DNA from: an uncultured Paracoccaceae bacterium | GTDB lineage: Bacteria > Pseudomonadota > Alphaproteobacteria > Rhodobacterales > Rhodobacteraceae | NCBI GenBank assembly: GCA_947493145.1 | Contig: CANLPZ010000001.1 | Location: forward strand, 1,561,690 to 1,625,689 | Length of the DNA stretch: 64,000 nucleotides | Direction: 5' to 3' | Shown here: positions 56,536 through 64,000 of the stretch, one piece after another | Layout: each line of letters opens with the position of its first letter | Numbering within the stretch: the first letter of the stretch is position 1 | Notes under the pieces: model-generated | What the model was told of the DNA's origin: nothing | What the model saw: the letters and a program-made list of their open reading frames with translations, nothing else | The model's database searches: none | Position numbers and translations under genes: made by a program

Positions 56536-56739
56536 TCAAGCCCCCCCGCGGACAAAGATGAAAATCAGAATCACAACCACCGCGACGGCTTGTGCCGCAA
56601 TGCGGTATCGCATGAATTTATTGGCATTGCGTTTGTTAAAGTCGCCGCCCTTGGCAAAGCTGCCAATTCCAAGCGCCAAAATGACGACCACTGCCAAACA
56701 AACGACAGCGACCAATAGGAAAAGTGGGTCTGACATCAT
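56536..56739 (-). CDS. Twin-transmembrane HIG1-like protein
   Basis: The 67-residue protein has two membrane helices (about residues 6-27 and 47-64) joined by the polar loop GGDFNKRNANKFMRYRIAAQ, which is the HIG1/hypoxia-induced protein motif. Such proteins contact respiratory complexes. A second methionine could be the start. It precedes pduO by three bases and is probably in one transcript with it. Confidence 0.8.
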   Translation of the reverse strand: MMSDPLFLLVAVVCLAVVVILALGIGSFAKGGDFNKRNANKFMRYRIAAQAVAVVVILIFIFVRGGA

Positions 56740-56794
56740 GGTTTCAGTCCTTTCGACGATGTTGCGTTCTTACTTAGGTCAACGAGGGCGTCGA

Positions 56795-57622
56795 TCAATT
56801 CTTTGCTGCAAACCAATCCAAGCCTCGGGTTGGAAGTATCCGTTTTAGGAAGCCCATTAAATAGGTTGGCGTCGTGACATAGTATCGCGGGCGTGGGCGT
56901 TTGCTTTCTAATGCATGGATTAACTTGTTCGTCACAGCGCTGGGCGGTAATTCAAATGCGTCTTTACCGGTGTCTTTGTACAAACGGTTTTTCATAATGA
57001 ATTTGTATTGATCTTTTCGCACTGAATTTTCGTGGTCGACCCATTTTTCGAAATGCGGAATCGAATTTTGTCTGATTTTTGTGGTGATCGGGCCAGGTTC
57101 GATAAGGATGATGTCCAACGGTGTATCTCGCATTTCCAGACGAAGCGTATCTGTTAGGCCTTCAAGAGCGAACTTCGTAGAATTATAGGACCCCCGAAAT
57201 CGAAGCGCTGCAAAGCCGAGAACGGAAGAACATTGAATAATGCGACCATGGCCTTGCGCGCGCATTGCTGGGATCACCAATCGCGTCAGATGGTGTAGCC
57301 CGAAAAAATTTGCTTCGAAATTTGCACGTAACGCGTCCGTGGGAAGGTCTTCGACAAACCCTGGCGTCGCGTGGGCGCCGTTGTTGAACAAGGCGTCTAA
57401 CGTTCCGCCGGTCGCGTCGAAGACTTCGTTTATTGCCGCTTCGATGCTGGTTTCGTCCGTATAATCGATGCGGGGGCTTTCGAAACCTTCGTCGCGCAAG
57501 CGCTCGCAGTCTTTTTCCTGCTTGCAACTTGCAAAAACGCGCCAACCTTTTTCGCGTAATGTAACCGCCGCGTCATATCCGATGCCCGAAGAACATCCCG
57601 TAATTAAAATAGATTTGGCCAT
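56795..57622 (-). CDS. Short-chain dehydrogenase/reductase (SDR)
   Basis: The 275-residue protein has the NAD(P) motif ITGCSSGIGYDAA (residues 7-19), NNGA, the catalytic Ser in QCSSVLG and the Tyr-Lys pair in SYNSTKFALEG. A basic residue after the first strand suggests NADPH. The substrate is unknown. The start codon lies inside a 16-bp inverted repeat with one mismatch, and its ribosome binding site GAGGGG is in the loop. Confidence 0.9.
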   Translation of the reverse strand: MAKSILITGCSSGIGYDAAVTLREKGWRVFASCKQEKDCERLRDEGFESPRIDYTDETSIEAAINEVFDATGGTLDALFNNGAHATPGFVEDLPTDALRANFEANFFGLHHLTRLVIPAMRAQGHGRIIQCSSVLGFAALRFRGSYNSTKFALEGLTDTLRLEMRDTPLDIILIEPGPITTKIRQNSIPHFEKWVDHENSVRKDQYKFIMKNRLYKDTGKDAFELPPSAVTNKLIHALESKRPRPRYYVTTPTYLMGFLKRILPTRGLDWFAAKN

Positions 57623-57665
57623 AGTGTGGTCCCCTCGAGCAGTTCAAGAACCACGCTATGGCCAA
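57615..57665 (-). promoter_or_regulatory. 16-bp inverted repeat burying the SDR start codon
   Basis: On the leftward mRNA, TTGGCCATAGCGTGGT pairs with ACCACACTATGGCCAA at 15 of 16 positions, with a 19-base loop. The ATG of the SDR gene is in the 3' arm and GAGGGG is at the end of the loop. It also lies 26 bases after the stop of the SH3 gene, so it may end that transcript. It may serve both purposes. Confidence 0.5.
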
Positions 57666-57690
57666 CACCACGCGGAATGCAATCGCGAAG

Positions 57691-58218
57691 TTAGTTTGCT
57701 TTAGGCGTCAACAGAAAGTCTGCCATCCACCCAGACGAGCCATCCGGCATAATAATCTGAACCCAGCCGTTCCCCAGATCTTCGATCACTTGTGTTTCGT
57801 CACCTGCGACGAGTTTCGCTGCGACGTCGTAGTTTGTTCCTGGGCCGGAACGAACGTTGACGCGCGCTTTGTCGACAAGGCGGATATCCAATGCGTCCGC
57901 GTTTGGAACTGGAACCGCTTCGACGATCGTTTCATCAGGCGCGGTTTCGGGTTCGGGTGCTTCTTCGACAACGACAAGTGATGCTGGTGACACATCAAGC
58001 TTGGTTGTGACGCTTTCGATTGGGTTGGCGTCCGTTGCAACGGCACGTGTCTCTATTACAGTTGCTGAAGATGGCGTTGGTTCGATGGTCTCAGCGACAA
58101 CTTCGGTTTGTTCCAGTGGTTCGGCTGTTACGCGTTTTTCTGCAACAAACTCTGATCCTCCAGAAAGTTCGTAGAACCCCCAACCCAAAAACAAAAATGT
58201 TGTCACTATTAAACGCAT
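57691..58218 (-). CDS. Anchored bacterial SH3-domain protein
   Basis: The 175-residue protein has an N-terminal hydrophobic anchor (residues 3-16), an acidic and proline/threonine-rich spacer of about 90 residues, and a C-terminal SH3 domain (ARVNVRSGPGTNYDVAAKLVAGDETQVIEDLGNGWVQI...GWM). These domains often bind peptidoglycan. It is divergent from parC. Confidence 0.85.
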   Translation of the reverse strand: MRLIVTTFLFLGWGFYELSGGSEFVAEKRVTAEPLEQTEVVAETIEPTPSSATVIETRAVATDANPIESVTTKLDVSPASLVVVEEAPEPETAPDETIVEAVPVPNADALDIRLVDKARVNVRSGPGTNYDVAAKLVAGDETQVIEDLGNGWVQIIMPDGSSGWMADFLLTPKAN

Positions 58219-58278
58219 TACGATTCCCCGACGATTTAATGAATATTAACAGTTGGGAGCATCCTCGCTGAGGGGAAC

Positions 58279-58344
58279 ATGAAATGTTTTTTCCCGTCAC
58301 AATCTTGCCCGCCGGATTCGACGCGGTTACACAGTCTTTTATGA
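58279..58344 (+). CDS. Possible 21-residue leader peptide coupled to parC
   Basis: A short frame, ATG at 58279 to TGA at 58344, begins MKCFFPSQSCPP and overlaps the likely parC start as ATGA. GAGGGG lies just before it, but only three to five bases away. The same ribosome binding site is better spaced for an alternative in-frame parC start at 58284, so the leader may be spurious. Confidence 0.25.
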   Translation: MKCFFPSQSCPPDSTRLHSLL

Positions 58345-60659
58345 GCAGTGACATCGACAACGACGAACCTATTCTTTCAGAGGTGGCCGAACCGCTTCGC
58401 CGTGCATTGGGTGAGCGGTATCTAACTTATGCCTTGTCGACGATCATGCACCGCGCGCTGCCAGACGCGCGCGACGGGTTAAAACCAGTTCACCGTCGTA
58501 TTCTTTACGCGATGCGCGAACTGAAACTGGCCTCGAACGGCGGGTTCCGAAAATCGGCAAAGATCAGTGGCGACGTGATGGGGAACTATCACCCGCATGG
58601 TGATGCCGCGATTTATGACGCTATGGCGCGACTGGCGCAGGATTTTAACGTTCGTTATCCCTTGGTCGATGGTCAAGGTAACTTTGGTAACATCGACGGC
58701 GATAACCCAGCGGCCGCGCGGTACACAGAAGCGCGGATGACGTTTGCGGCCGAAGCCTTGTTGGAAGGCTTGTCTGAAAACGCGGTTGATTTTCGTGAAA
58801 ACTATGACGGGACTCTCAGCGAACCTGCGGTGCTGCCAGCGTCGTTCCCGAACCTATTGGCCAACGGGTCCAGCGGGATCGCGGTTGGTATGGCGACCAA
58901 TATTCCGCCACACAACGTTGCTGAGCTGTGTGACGCATGTTTGCATTTGATCAAAGCGCCAAATGCACGTGATGAAACCTTGTTGGAACATGTCCCAGGG
59001 CCGGATTTCCCAACGGGTGGTGTTGTCGTCGAACCAAAAGAAAACATCCTTGAAGCGTATCGCACTGGACGCGGATCATTCCGTTTGCGGTGTAAATGGG
59101 AAGTCGAAGATCTTGGCCGTGGTCAGTGGCAGATCGTTGTCACCGAAATTCCGTACCAAGTACAAAAATCCAAGCTGATCGAAAAGATCGCGGAGGTTAT
59201 ACAGCTCAAGAAAATCCCAATTCTCGCTGATGTGCGCGACGAATCTGCGGATGATGTACGTTTGGTGTTGGAGCCAAAATCCAAAAACGTTGACCCAGAC
59301 GTTTTGATGAACACCTTGTACCGAAACTCGGATCTTGAGGTGCGGTTCAGCCTGAATATGAACGTTTTGATCGACGGGCTAACGCCAAAGGTTTGCAGTC
59401 TGAAAGAGGTGCTGCGCGCATTCCTTGATCATCGCCGCGATGTTTTGATCCGCCGGTCCAAACACCGGATGGAAAAGATCGACCACCGGTTGGAAGTGCT
59501 TGAAGGGTTCATTGTTGCGTTCCTTAACTTGGACCGTGTGATCGATATCATTCGATATGATGACGACCCAAAGCGTGCGTTGATGTTCGAAGACTGGGGC
59601 AAAGATCATGTTCGTGCGATGGATGAAGCGGATTATGTGTCTCCGTTAAGTTCATCAATCGCTGAGGAACCCGATCTAAGCGAAACGCAGGCAGAAGCCA
59701 TTTTAAACATGCGTTTGCGTGCACTGCGCCGCTTGGAAGAAATGGCTCTGCTGAAAGAGCGTGATGAATTGATGGCAGAGCGCGCCGATTTGGATGACTT
59801 GCTGCAAAGCGAAGATTTGCAGTGGTCAAAAATCGCTGAACAAATACGCGAAACACGCAAAACCTTTGGCAAAGATTACGAAGGTGGCGCACGCCGCACG
59901 ATTTTCGCAGAAGCTGGCGAAGCCGAAGAGGTGCCAATCGAAGCGATGATCGAGCGTGAGCCAATTACAGTCGTGTGTTCGAAAATGGGTTGGGTGCGTG
60001 CGATGTCCGGCCACATCGATCTGAACAAAGAGCTGAAGTTCAAGGATGGTGACGAAGCCCGTTTCATGTTCCATGCGGAAACGACGGACCGATTGTTGGT
60101 CTTTGGGTCGAACGGTCGGTTTTATACCGTCGGTGCAATGAACCTTCCTGGTGGGCGCGGCATGGGCGAGCCGTTGCGTTTGATGATCGATTTGCCGAAC
60201 GAATGCGATATCGTTGACCTGATTATCCACAAAGCTGATCGGAAACTTTTGGTCGCGTCCTCTGCGGGTGACGGTTTCGTCGTTGCTGAAGCTGACGTCA
60301 TTGCGCAAACCCGTGCAGGTAAACAGGTTCTAAACGTTAAAGGTGACGTAAAGGCCCAAGTATTGATCGAAGCAAGCGGAGATCATGTTGCTTGCGTCGG
60401 CGAAAATCGCAAAGTGTTGGTTTTCCCTGTATCTGAGTTGCCAGAAATGGGGCGCGGCAAAGGTGTGCGTCTGCAAAAATACAAAGACGGCGGGTTATCT
60501 GATGCCACAACGTTTAATCTTGCGGAAGGTTTAAGCTGGCTTGACCCCGCCGGACGCACGCGGACAGAAACAGAGCTGGCAGAATGGATTGGCAAGCGGG
60601 CTGGAACCGGCCGAATGGCACCGCGCGGTTTCCCACGGGACAATAAATTCACATCATAA
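58341..60659 (+). CDS. parC: DNA topoisomerase IV subunit A
   Basis: ParC with ParE unlinks daughter chromosomes. From the ATG at 58341 it has 772 residues: YALSTIMHRALPDARDGLKPVHRRILYAM near the N-terminus, HPHGDAA, the active Tyr128 in PAAARYTEARM, a coiled coil (LNMRLRALRRLEEMALLKERDEL) and a six-blade C-terminal domain. The frame continues to an ATG at 58284 with good AGGGG spacing, giving 791 residues, so the start is open; the extra residues do not look conserved. GyrA is less likely because the C-terminus lacks a clear GyrA box. Confidence 0.93.
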   Translation: MSSDIDNDEPILSEVAEPLRRALGERYLTYALSTIMHRALPDARDGLKPVHRRILYAMRELKLASNGGFRKSAKISGDVMGNYHPHGDAAIYDAMARLAQDFNVRYPLVDGQGNFGNIDGDNPAAARYTEARMTFAAEALLEGLSENAVDFRENYDGTLSEPAVLPASFPNLLANGSSGIAVGMATNIPPHNVAELCDACLHLIKAPNARDETLLEHVPGPDFPTGGVVVEPKENILEAYRTGRGSFRLRCKWEVEDLGRGQWQIVVTEIPYQVQKSKLIEKIAEVIQLKKIPILADVRDESADDVRLVLEPKSKNVDPDVLMNTLYRNSDLEVRFSLNMNVLIDGLTPKVCSLKEVLRAFLDHRRDVLIRRSKHRMEKIDHRLEVLEGFIVAFLNLDRVIDIIRYDDDPKRALMFEDWGKDHVRAMDEADYVSPLSSSIAEEPDLSETQAEAILNMRLRALRRLEEMALLKERDELMAERADLDDLLQSEDLQWSKIAEQIRETRKTFGKDYEGGARRTIFAEAGEAEEVPIEAMIEREPITVVCSKMGWVRAMSGHIDLNKELKFKDGDEARFMFHAETTDRLLVFGSNGRFYTVGAMNLPGGRGMGEPLRLMIDLPNECDIVDLIIHKADRKLLVASSAGDGFVVAEADVIAQTRAGKQVLNVKGDVKAQVLIEASGDHVACVGENRKVLVFPVSELPEMGRGKGVRLQKYKDGGLSDATTFNLAEGLSWLDPAGRTRTETELAEWIGKRAGTGRMAPRGFPRDNKFTS

Positions 60660-60736
60660 GAATCCTTTAACGCGAAAACAGGGTGACGTCGGTCGCTTGT
60701 GCCGTTAGGAGTTTTTTAACGACCAAAGGAATTTTT

Positions 60737-61939
60737 ATGTCTGATTTAACACCTGAAACTATTCAAGGCCGCTACAACGGCGAAGGCAAACCATTGTTCT
60801 GGCTCGCGCTTAAAACAACAGCGCTAACCATATTGACGCTTGGAATTTACCGGTTTTGGGCAAAAACCCGCATCCGCCGTTATATTTGGTCCGCAACTGC
60901 ACCGGGTGGGGACACGTTCGAATATACAGGTACTGGTGTTGAAAAACTGATCGGGTTCTTAATCGCGATTGTGGTGTTGGCGGTTTACCTTGGGATCACG
61001 CAGGTTTTCCTGATGTTCTTCGGGTTTTCGTTGATGGACATGGCAACGGGTCCAGATGCGACGGCTGCTGAAACGCTTGCTGGCGCATTGGTCACGTATA
61101 TTACTTTGCTTGCACTAACACCGTTGATCTTTTTTGCTCGGTACCGTGCGCGTCGATATATGCTTTCGCGTACACGTTGGCGCGGACTGCGGTTTGCAAT
61201 GGACAAAGCGGCGTTTCAATACGCATGGCGCGGCGTTTTGTACTTTCTTTTTACAGTTATCTCGCTTGGGTTGCTCTGGCCACTGATGACCTTCAACTTG
61301 GAGAAGTTTAAGACAGATCGCACGTGGTATGGCGACGCGAAGTTCGAACAAGGTGGCAAGTGGACAATGCTTTATCCCGCTATGAAACACCTATTTATCG
61401 GTGTTGCGATTGCGGTTGTCGGAAGCGGAATTGGGATTGCTGCTGATGTGCCTGTTGTTTTCGGCGTTTCCTTTTTTGTGGGTTATATTTGGGGCGCAAT
61501 TGGATTCGTCCATTATCGAACGCAATCATTTGCGATCATGGCCCGCCACAAGACATTGGACGGAGAAATCGCGTTCAAAGCGGCACCGCAAACGAGCGAA
61601 GTCGTTATCAAATATATCCTCGGTGGGCTTTTGGTTGGATTGGTATTCGCGGTACTATTCGCGCCAGTAGTTTTCGCAACTTCATATGCGTTTTCTTCAA
61701 ACGATATGGAGTTATTAATCGGTGCACAAATTTTCATTATTTTGGGTTACTTACTCAGTCTGATACTATCGGGAGCGGTAGCGATTGCATTCATCTCACA
61801 GCCAATTCTTCGGCATTTCGTTGAAACATCGACCGCGCTGAACCCTGCTCATTTCGACACCATTCGCCAACGTATCGGGGATGATATGGCAGATGCCGAG
61901 GGTTTTGCGGATGCTCTTGATATTGGCGGGGCCTTTTAA
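60737..61939 (+). CDS. DUF898 (YjgN family) membrane protein
   Basis: The 400-residue protein has the DUF898 repeats GLALKTTALTILTLGIYRFWAKTRIRRYIW-like near the N-terminus and a second copy near residue 150 (YRARRYMLSRTRWRGLRFAM), with about eight hydrophobic helices. I chose the ATG at 60737 after AAAGGAA. The stop overlaps the M48 peptidase start by one base, and the two are often paired. Function is unknown. Confidence 0.85.
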   Translation: MSDLTPETIQGRYNGEGKPLFWLALKTTALTILTLGIYRFWAKTRIRRYIWSATAPGGDTFEYTGTGVEKLIGFLIAIVVLAVYLGITQVFLMFFGFSLMDMATGPDATAAETLAGALVTYITLLALTPLIFFARYRARRYMLSRTRWRGLRFAMDKAAFQYAWRGVLYFLFTVISLGLLWPLMTFNLEKFKTDRTWYGDAKFEQGGKWTMLYPAMKHLFIGVAIAVVGSGIGIAADVPVVFGVSFFVGYIWGAIGFVHYRTQSFAIMARHKTLDGEIAFKAAPQTSEVVIKYILGGLLVGLVFAVLFAPVVFATSYAFSSNDMELLIGAQIFIILGYLLSLILSGAVAIAFISQPILRHFVETSTALNPAHFDTIRQRIGDDMADAEGFADALDIGGAF

Positions 61940-63057
61940 TGCCAGTGACGGACAGTCCGGCTATTTATTTCGACGGCCACACGGCGGGGCGCCGCGAGGT
62001 TCTGGTGGATGCTGGCGCGGACCTGCATGGTCTGCGAATAAAGTCTGTCGAAGGCAAAACAATCGCTGTTTGGCGGTTTGAAAACATACGGTTGGCAAAA
62101 GACAGTGGAAGTCGCGATAAACCGGTTTTGTTTCGTATCGTTGACGGGGCCGAGGAACGTTTGGTTCTACAAGACGTGGAAATTTTGGATGTCTTGCGTC
62201 CTTTGTGCCCGCAATTAATGCGAACAGACGTTGACGTCGGCACATACAGCCGAATTGCAAAATGGGGTGTCGCGGCTGTGGCCGCACTCGGGTTGATGAT
62301 CTTTGTTATCATTCCGATGCTTGCAAACACATTGGCGGGTTTCATTTCACCAGCGCGCGAAGCGGCGATTGGACGAGGTGTAATAAACCAGATCGAATGG
62401 TTACTGAACGAAGGCTCGGATGACGACTGGACCTGCACTGATCCAGCGGGGCAGGCTGCTTTGAATGCTATGATGGCACGCTTAATGCAGGACCGAAAAG
62501 CTGACTACGACCTAGATGTGCGTGTTGTGGACCATTCTATGGTGAACGCCTTTGCGGTCCCAGGTGGGCACATGGTTTTTATGCATGGTTTGATCGACCA
62601 AGCCGAAACCCCTGAAGAAGTCGCAGCCGTATTGGCCCATGAGCTGGGCCATGTCGTGGCGCGTGACCCAATTCGAATGACGCTTCGCGCAGCGGGGACA
62701 GCAGGGCTGTTGTCATTGGCTATTGGTGACGCAACGGGCGGAACTATTATTGCGGTCGCTGCTGACCAAGCTTTAACATCCAGTTTTTCGCGTGAAGCAG
62801 AGGCGCAGGCAGATCGTTTTGCACATCAGATGCTGATCGATGCGTCCGTGCCCCCGTCGGCCTTGTCCTTGATGTTTGACCGTTTGCGCGACGAACACGG
62901 AGACGTTGAAGGTATCGCTGAACATTTCGCATCTCACCCTGCGTTGGGCGATCGAATTGCGGCGGCTGTTGATGCAACACCCAAGGATTTCGTTTCGAAA
63001 CCGATTCTATCGGATCAAGAATGGGCGGATCTTCGCGGTATTTGTGACGACAATTGA
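61939..63057 (+). CDS. M48-family metallopeptidase
   Basis: The 372-residue protein has the zinc motif VLAHELGHVVARDP (HExxH) and the third ligand region FSREAEAQADRFAHQ. One membrane helix lies at about residues 107-130, so the peptidase domain faces the periplasm or cytoplasm on a single anchor. The first 100 residues are a domain I do not recognise. M48 proteases such as HtpX and BepA work in envelope quality control; the pairing with DUF898 suggests a membrane role. Confidence 0.9.
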   Translation: MPVTDSPAIYFDGHTAGRREVLVDAGADLHGLRIKSVEGKTIAVWRFENIRLAKDSGSRDKPVLFRIVDGAEERLVLQDVEILDVLRPLCPQLMRTDVDVGTYSRIAKWGVAAVAALGLMIFVIIPMLANTLAGFISPAREAAIGRGVINQIEWLLNEGSDDDWTCTDPAGQAALNAMMARLMQDRKADYDLDVRVVDHSMVNAFAVPGGHMVFMHGLIDQAETPEEVAAVLAHELGHVVARDPIRMTLRAAGTAGLLSLAIGDATGGTIIAVAADQALTSSFSREAEAQADRFAHQMLIDASVPPSALSLMFDRLRDEHGDVEGIAEHFASHPALGDRIAAAVDATPKDFVSKPILSDQEWADLRGICDDN

Positions 63058-63109
63058 TTTGCACAACACGGTCGTTTAGCTCAGTCTGCGCAAAACGCAG
63101 GAGAATTAG

Positions 63110-63667
63110 ATGCGCCAAATTATTGCTGTATTGATACTGGTCACCATGGCGGCATGTACGCCAGCAGAGAAAATCCTGCAAACAAAACCCGACCCTTTGG
63201 GTAACCTCGACTTTGGGTTCGCGGCCGTTGCGGCGCCCAATCCAACCAAAGGCCCCGTATCGCGTGATGCGACATCTGAGGAGTTGGTACAGGCTGTCGA
63301 TGCTGCGGTTACAGAACATTTTGAACGGTTCGATCAAGGCACAAAATTATATCACATCGGTGTTCGCGTCGAAGGGTATGTCCTTGCCCGTGCAGGAATT
63401 CCTGTCGTCGCGGCCCCCAAGTCGGCGATGATTGTGAATGTCACCTTCTTTGACGATGCCAAACAGGCCAAGCTGAATGAAGAACCGGTTCAGCTGACGG
63501 TATTGGAAAACGTAAATGGAAAGACACTTTTGAGTTCTGGTTTGACGCAATCAAAGGAACAACAGCTCAAAAACTTGGCACAAAATGTTGCCATTGCAAT
63601 TGAGAAACATATGCGAGCAAACGAAGAGTTGTTTAATGGTCCTGCCGACCCTGCAACAGAAGGTTGA
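63110..63667 (+). CDS. Predicted lipoprotein, unknown function
   Basis: The 185-residue protein has a lipobox MAAC at residues 13-16 after a clean signal helix. The mature part shows LDFGFAAVAAPNPTKGPVSRDAT and AIPVVAAPKSAMIVNVTFFDDAKQ-like strands but no family I can name. GGAG stands before the ATG, next to a small CTGCG/CGCAG hairpin. It is 52 bases after the M48 gene and may share its transcript. Confidence 0.75.
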   Translation: MRQIIAVLILVTMAACTPAEKILQTKPDPLGNLDFGFAAVAAPNPTKGPVSRDATSEELVQAVDAAVTEHFERFDQGTKLYHIGVRVEGYVLARAGIPVVAAPKSAMIVNVTFFDDAKQAKLNEEPVQLTVLENVNGKTLLSSGLTQSKEQQLKNLAQNVAIAIEKHMRANEELFNGPADPATEG

Positions 63668-63687
63668 ACTATGGGGACAACTGAGGC

Positions 63688-63716
63688 TTGATTTTTAGTG
63701 TCTAAACCTCTAATTC
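63688..63716 (+). promoter_or_regulatory. Candidate sigma-70 promoter of tuf
   Basis: TTGATT (63688-63693) and TAATTC (63711-63716) are spaced by 17 bases, about 55 bases before the tuf start. A single match of this quality can arise by chance. Confidence 0.35.
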
Positions 63717-63770
63717 CCCCGCCATATTCACTCGGGCTGTGGCCCATTATTAACAAGAGGCGCCTAATCC

Positions 63771-64000
63771 ATGGCTAAGGAAAAGTTTGAGCGTACGAAA
63801 CCGCACGTTAACATCGGCACAATCGGGCACGTTGACCACGGTAAGACTACATTGACCGCAGCGATCACCAAGTATTTTGGTGACTTCCAAGCGTATGACC
63901 AGATTGATGGTGCGCCAGAAGAGAAAGCACGTGGTATCACGATTTCAACAGCACACGTTGAGTACGAGACAGAGACACGTCACTACGCGCACGTTGACTG
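63771..64000 (+). CDS. tuf: Elongation factor Tu, 5' part
   Basis: EF-Tu brings aminoacyl-tRNA to the ribosome. The first 76 residues are present: [33 protein letters not shown] with the GTP-binding G1 loop, then [18 protein letters not shown], the switch I region. AAGAGG precedes the ATG. The gene continues beyond the window. Confidence 0.98.
   Translation, partial: MAKEKFERTKPHVNIGTIGHVDHGKTTLTAAITKYFGDFQAYDQIDGAPEEKARGITISTAHVEYETETRHYAHVD

Noticed and set aside
63069..63091. tRNA-like 5' word GGTCGTTTAGCTCAGT
   Set aside because: Only the D-arm-like start is present. No anticodon arm, T arm or acceptor match follows before the lipoprotein ATG.
1..64000. CRISPR arrays, insertion sequences, prophage or toxin-antitoxin genes
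   Set aside because: No spaced direct repeats, transposase, integrase, phage structural or toxin families were seen on either strand.

Overview
The window reads as a stretch of a Rhodobacteraceae (Roseobacter-group) alphaproteobacterial chromosome. The grounds are the gene order and the families present: a ChvI/ChvG two-component pair followed by a short HprK, RapZ, an EIIA-Man domain and HPr; a methylsuccinyl-CoA dehydrogenase of the ethylmalonyl-CoA pathway; DUF6732, DUF1636, DUF1491 and DUF6473 proteins; and aerobic-type cobalamin genes arranged as in that family. Base composition looks moderate, below that of most Rhodobacter. I see no prophage, insertion sequence, CRISPR array, tRNA or rRNA. 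This is mainly core chromosome.

Positions 1-9.8 kb: a GT61-type glycosyltransferase runs off the left edge. It is followed by cobO, a small lipoprotein, a LysR regulator, and a leftward operon cobW - GNAT acetyltransferase - cobN headed by a clear adenosylcobalamin riboswitch. Positions 9.8-18.6 kb: smc, a secreted protein, a leftward operon DUF1636 - cobC - cobD - lytic transglycosylase, an atypical receiver protein and a glutathionyl-hydroquinone reductase-like GST. Positions 18.8-25.6 kb: a tightly overlapping rightward cobalamin operon, DUF6732 - cbiX - cobH - cobL - cobI - cbiG/cobJ fusion - cobM. Its leader has no recognisable B12 box but does have a nested, switch-like stem-loop. Together with pduO near 56 kb, about a dozen genes here serve cobalamin synthesis. 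cobG/cobZ, cobK, cobF, cobB and cobST are not in the window.

Positions 26-41 kb: housekeeping clusters. These are def, a degenerate def-like paralogue and fmt; rnhA, a methyltransferase and ispH; an NYN/LabA protein; folK; rpoZ, rsh, a DUF2062 protein, pdxJ, acpS, lepB, rnc, era, a DUF1491 protein and recO. Positions 41-46.5 kb: a TetR regulator divergent from a four-helix membrane protein, mcd, a TSUP transporter and pckA.

Positions 46.8-54 kb: chvI-chvG-hprK-rapZ-EIIA-HPr, which joins envelope stress or acid sensing to a regulatory phosphotransferase branch. It is followed by an acyltransferase, a 3-hydroxybutyryl-CoA dehydrogenase and a DUF6473 protein. Positions 54-64 kb: etfB-etfA, pduO, a HIG1-like membrane protein, an SDR, an SH3 protein, parC, a DUF898/M48 protease pair, a lipoprotein and the start of tuf.

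I found no wholly new multi-gene system. The less explained signals are RNA- or DNA-level structures. Two long inverted repeats bury the start codons of ispH and of the SDR gene. The leader of the large cobalamin operon is switch-like. A 14-bp direct repeat at exactly 20-bp spacing lies between pckA and chvI. A peptide deformylase paralogue has lost its metal cysteine and catalytic glutamate.
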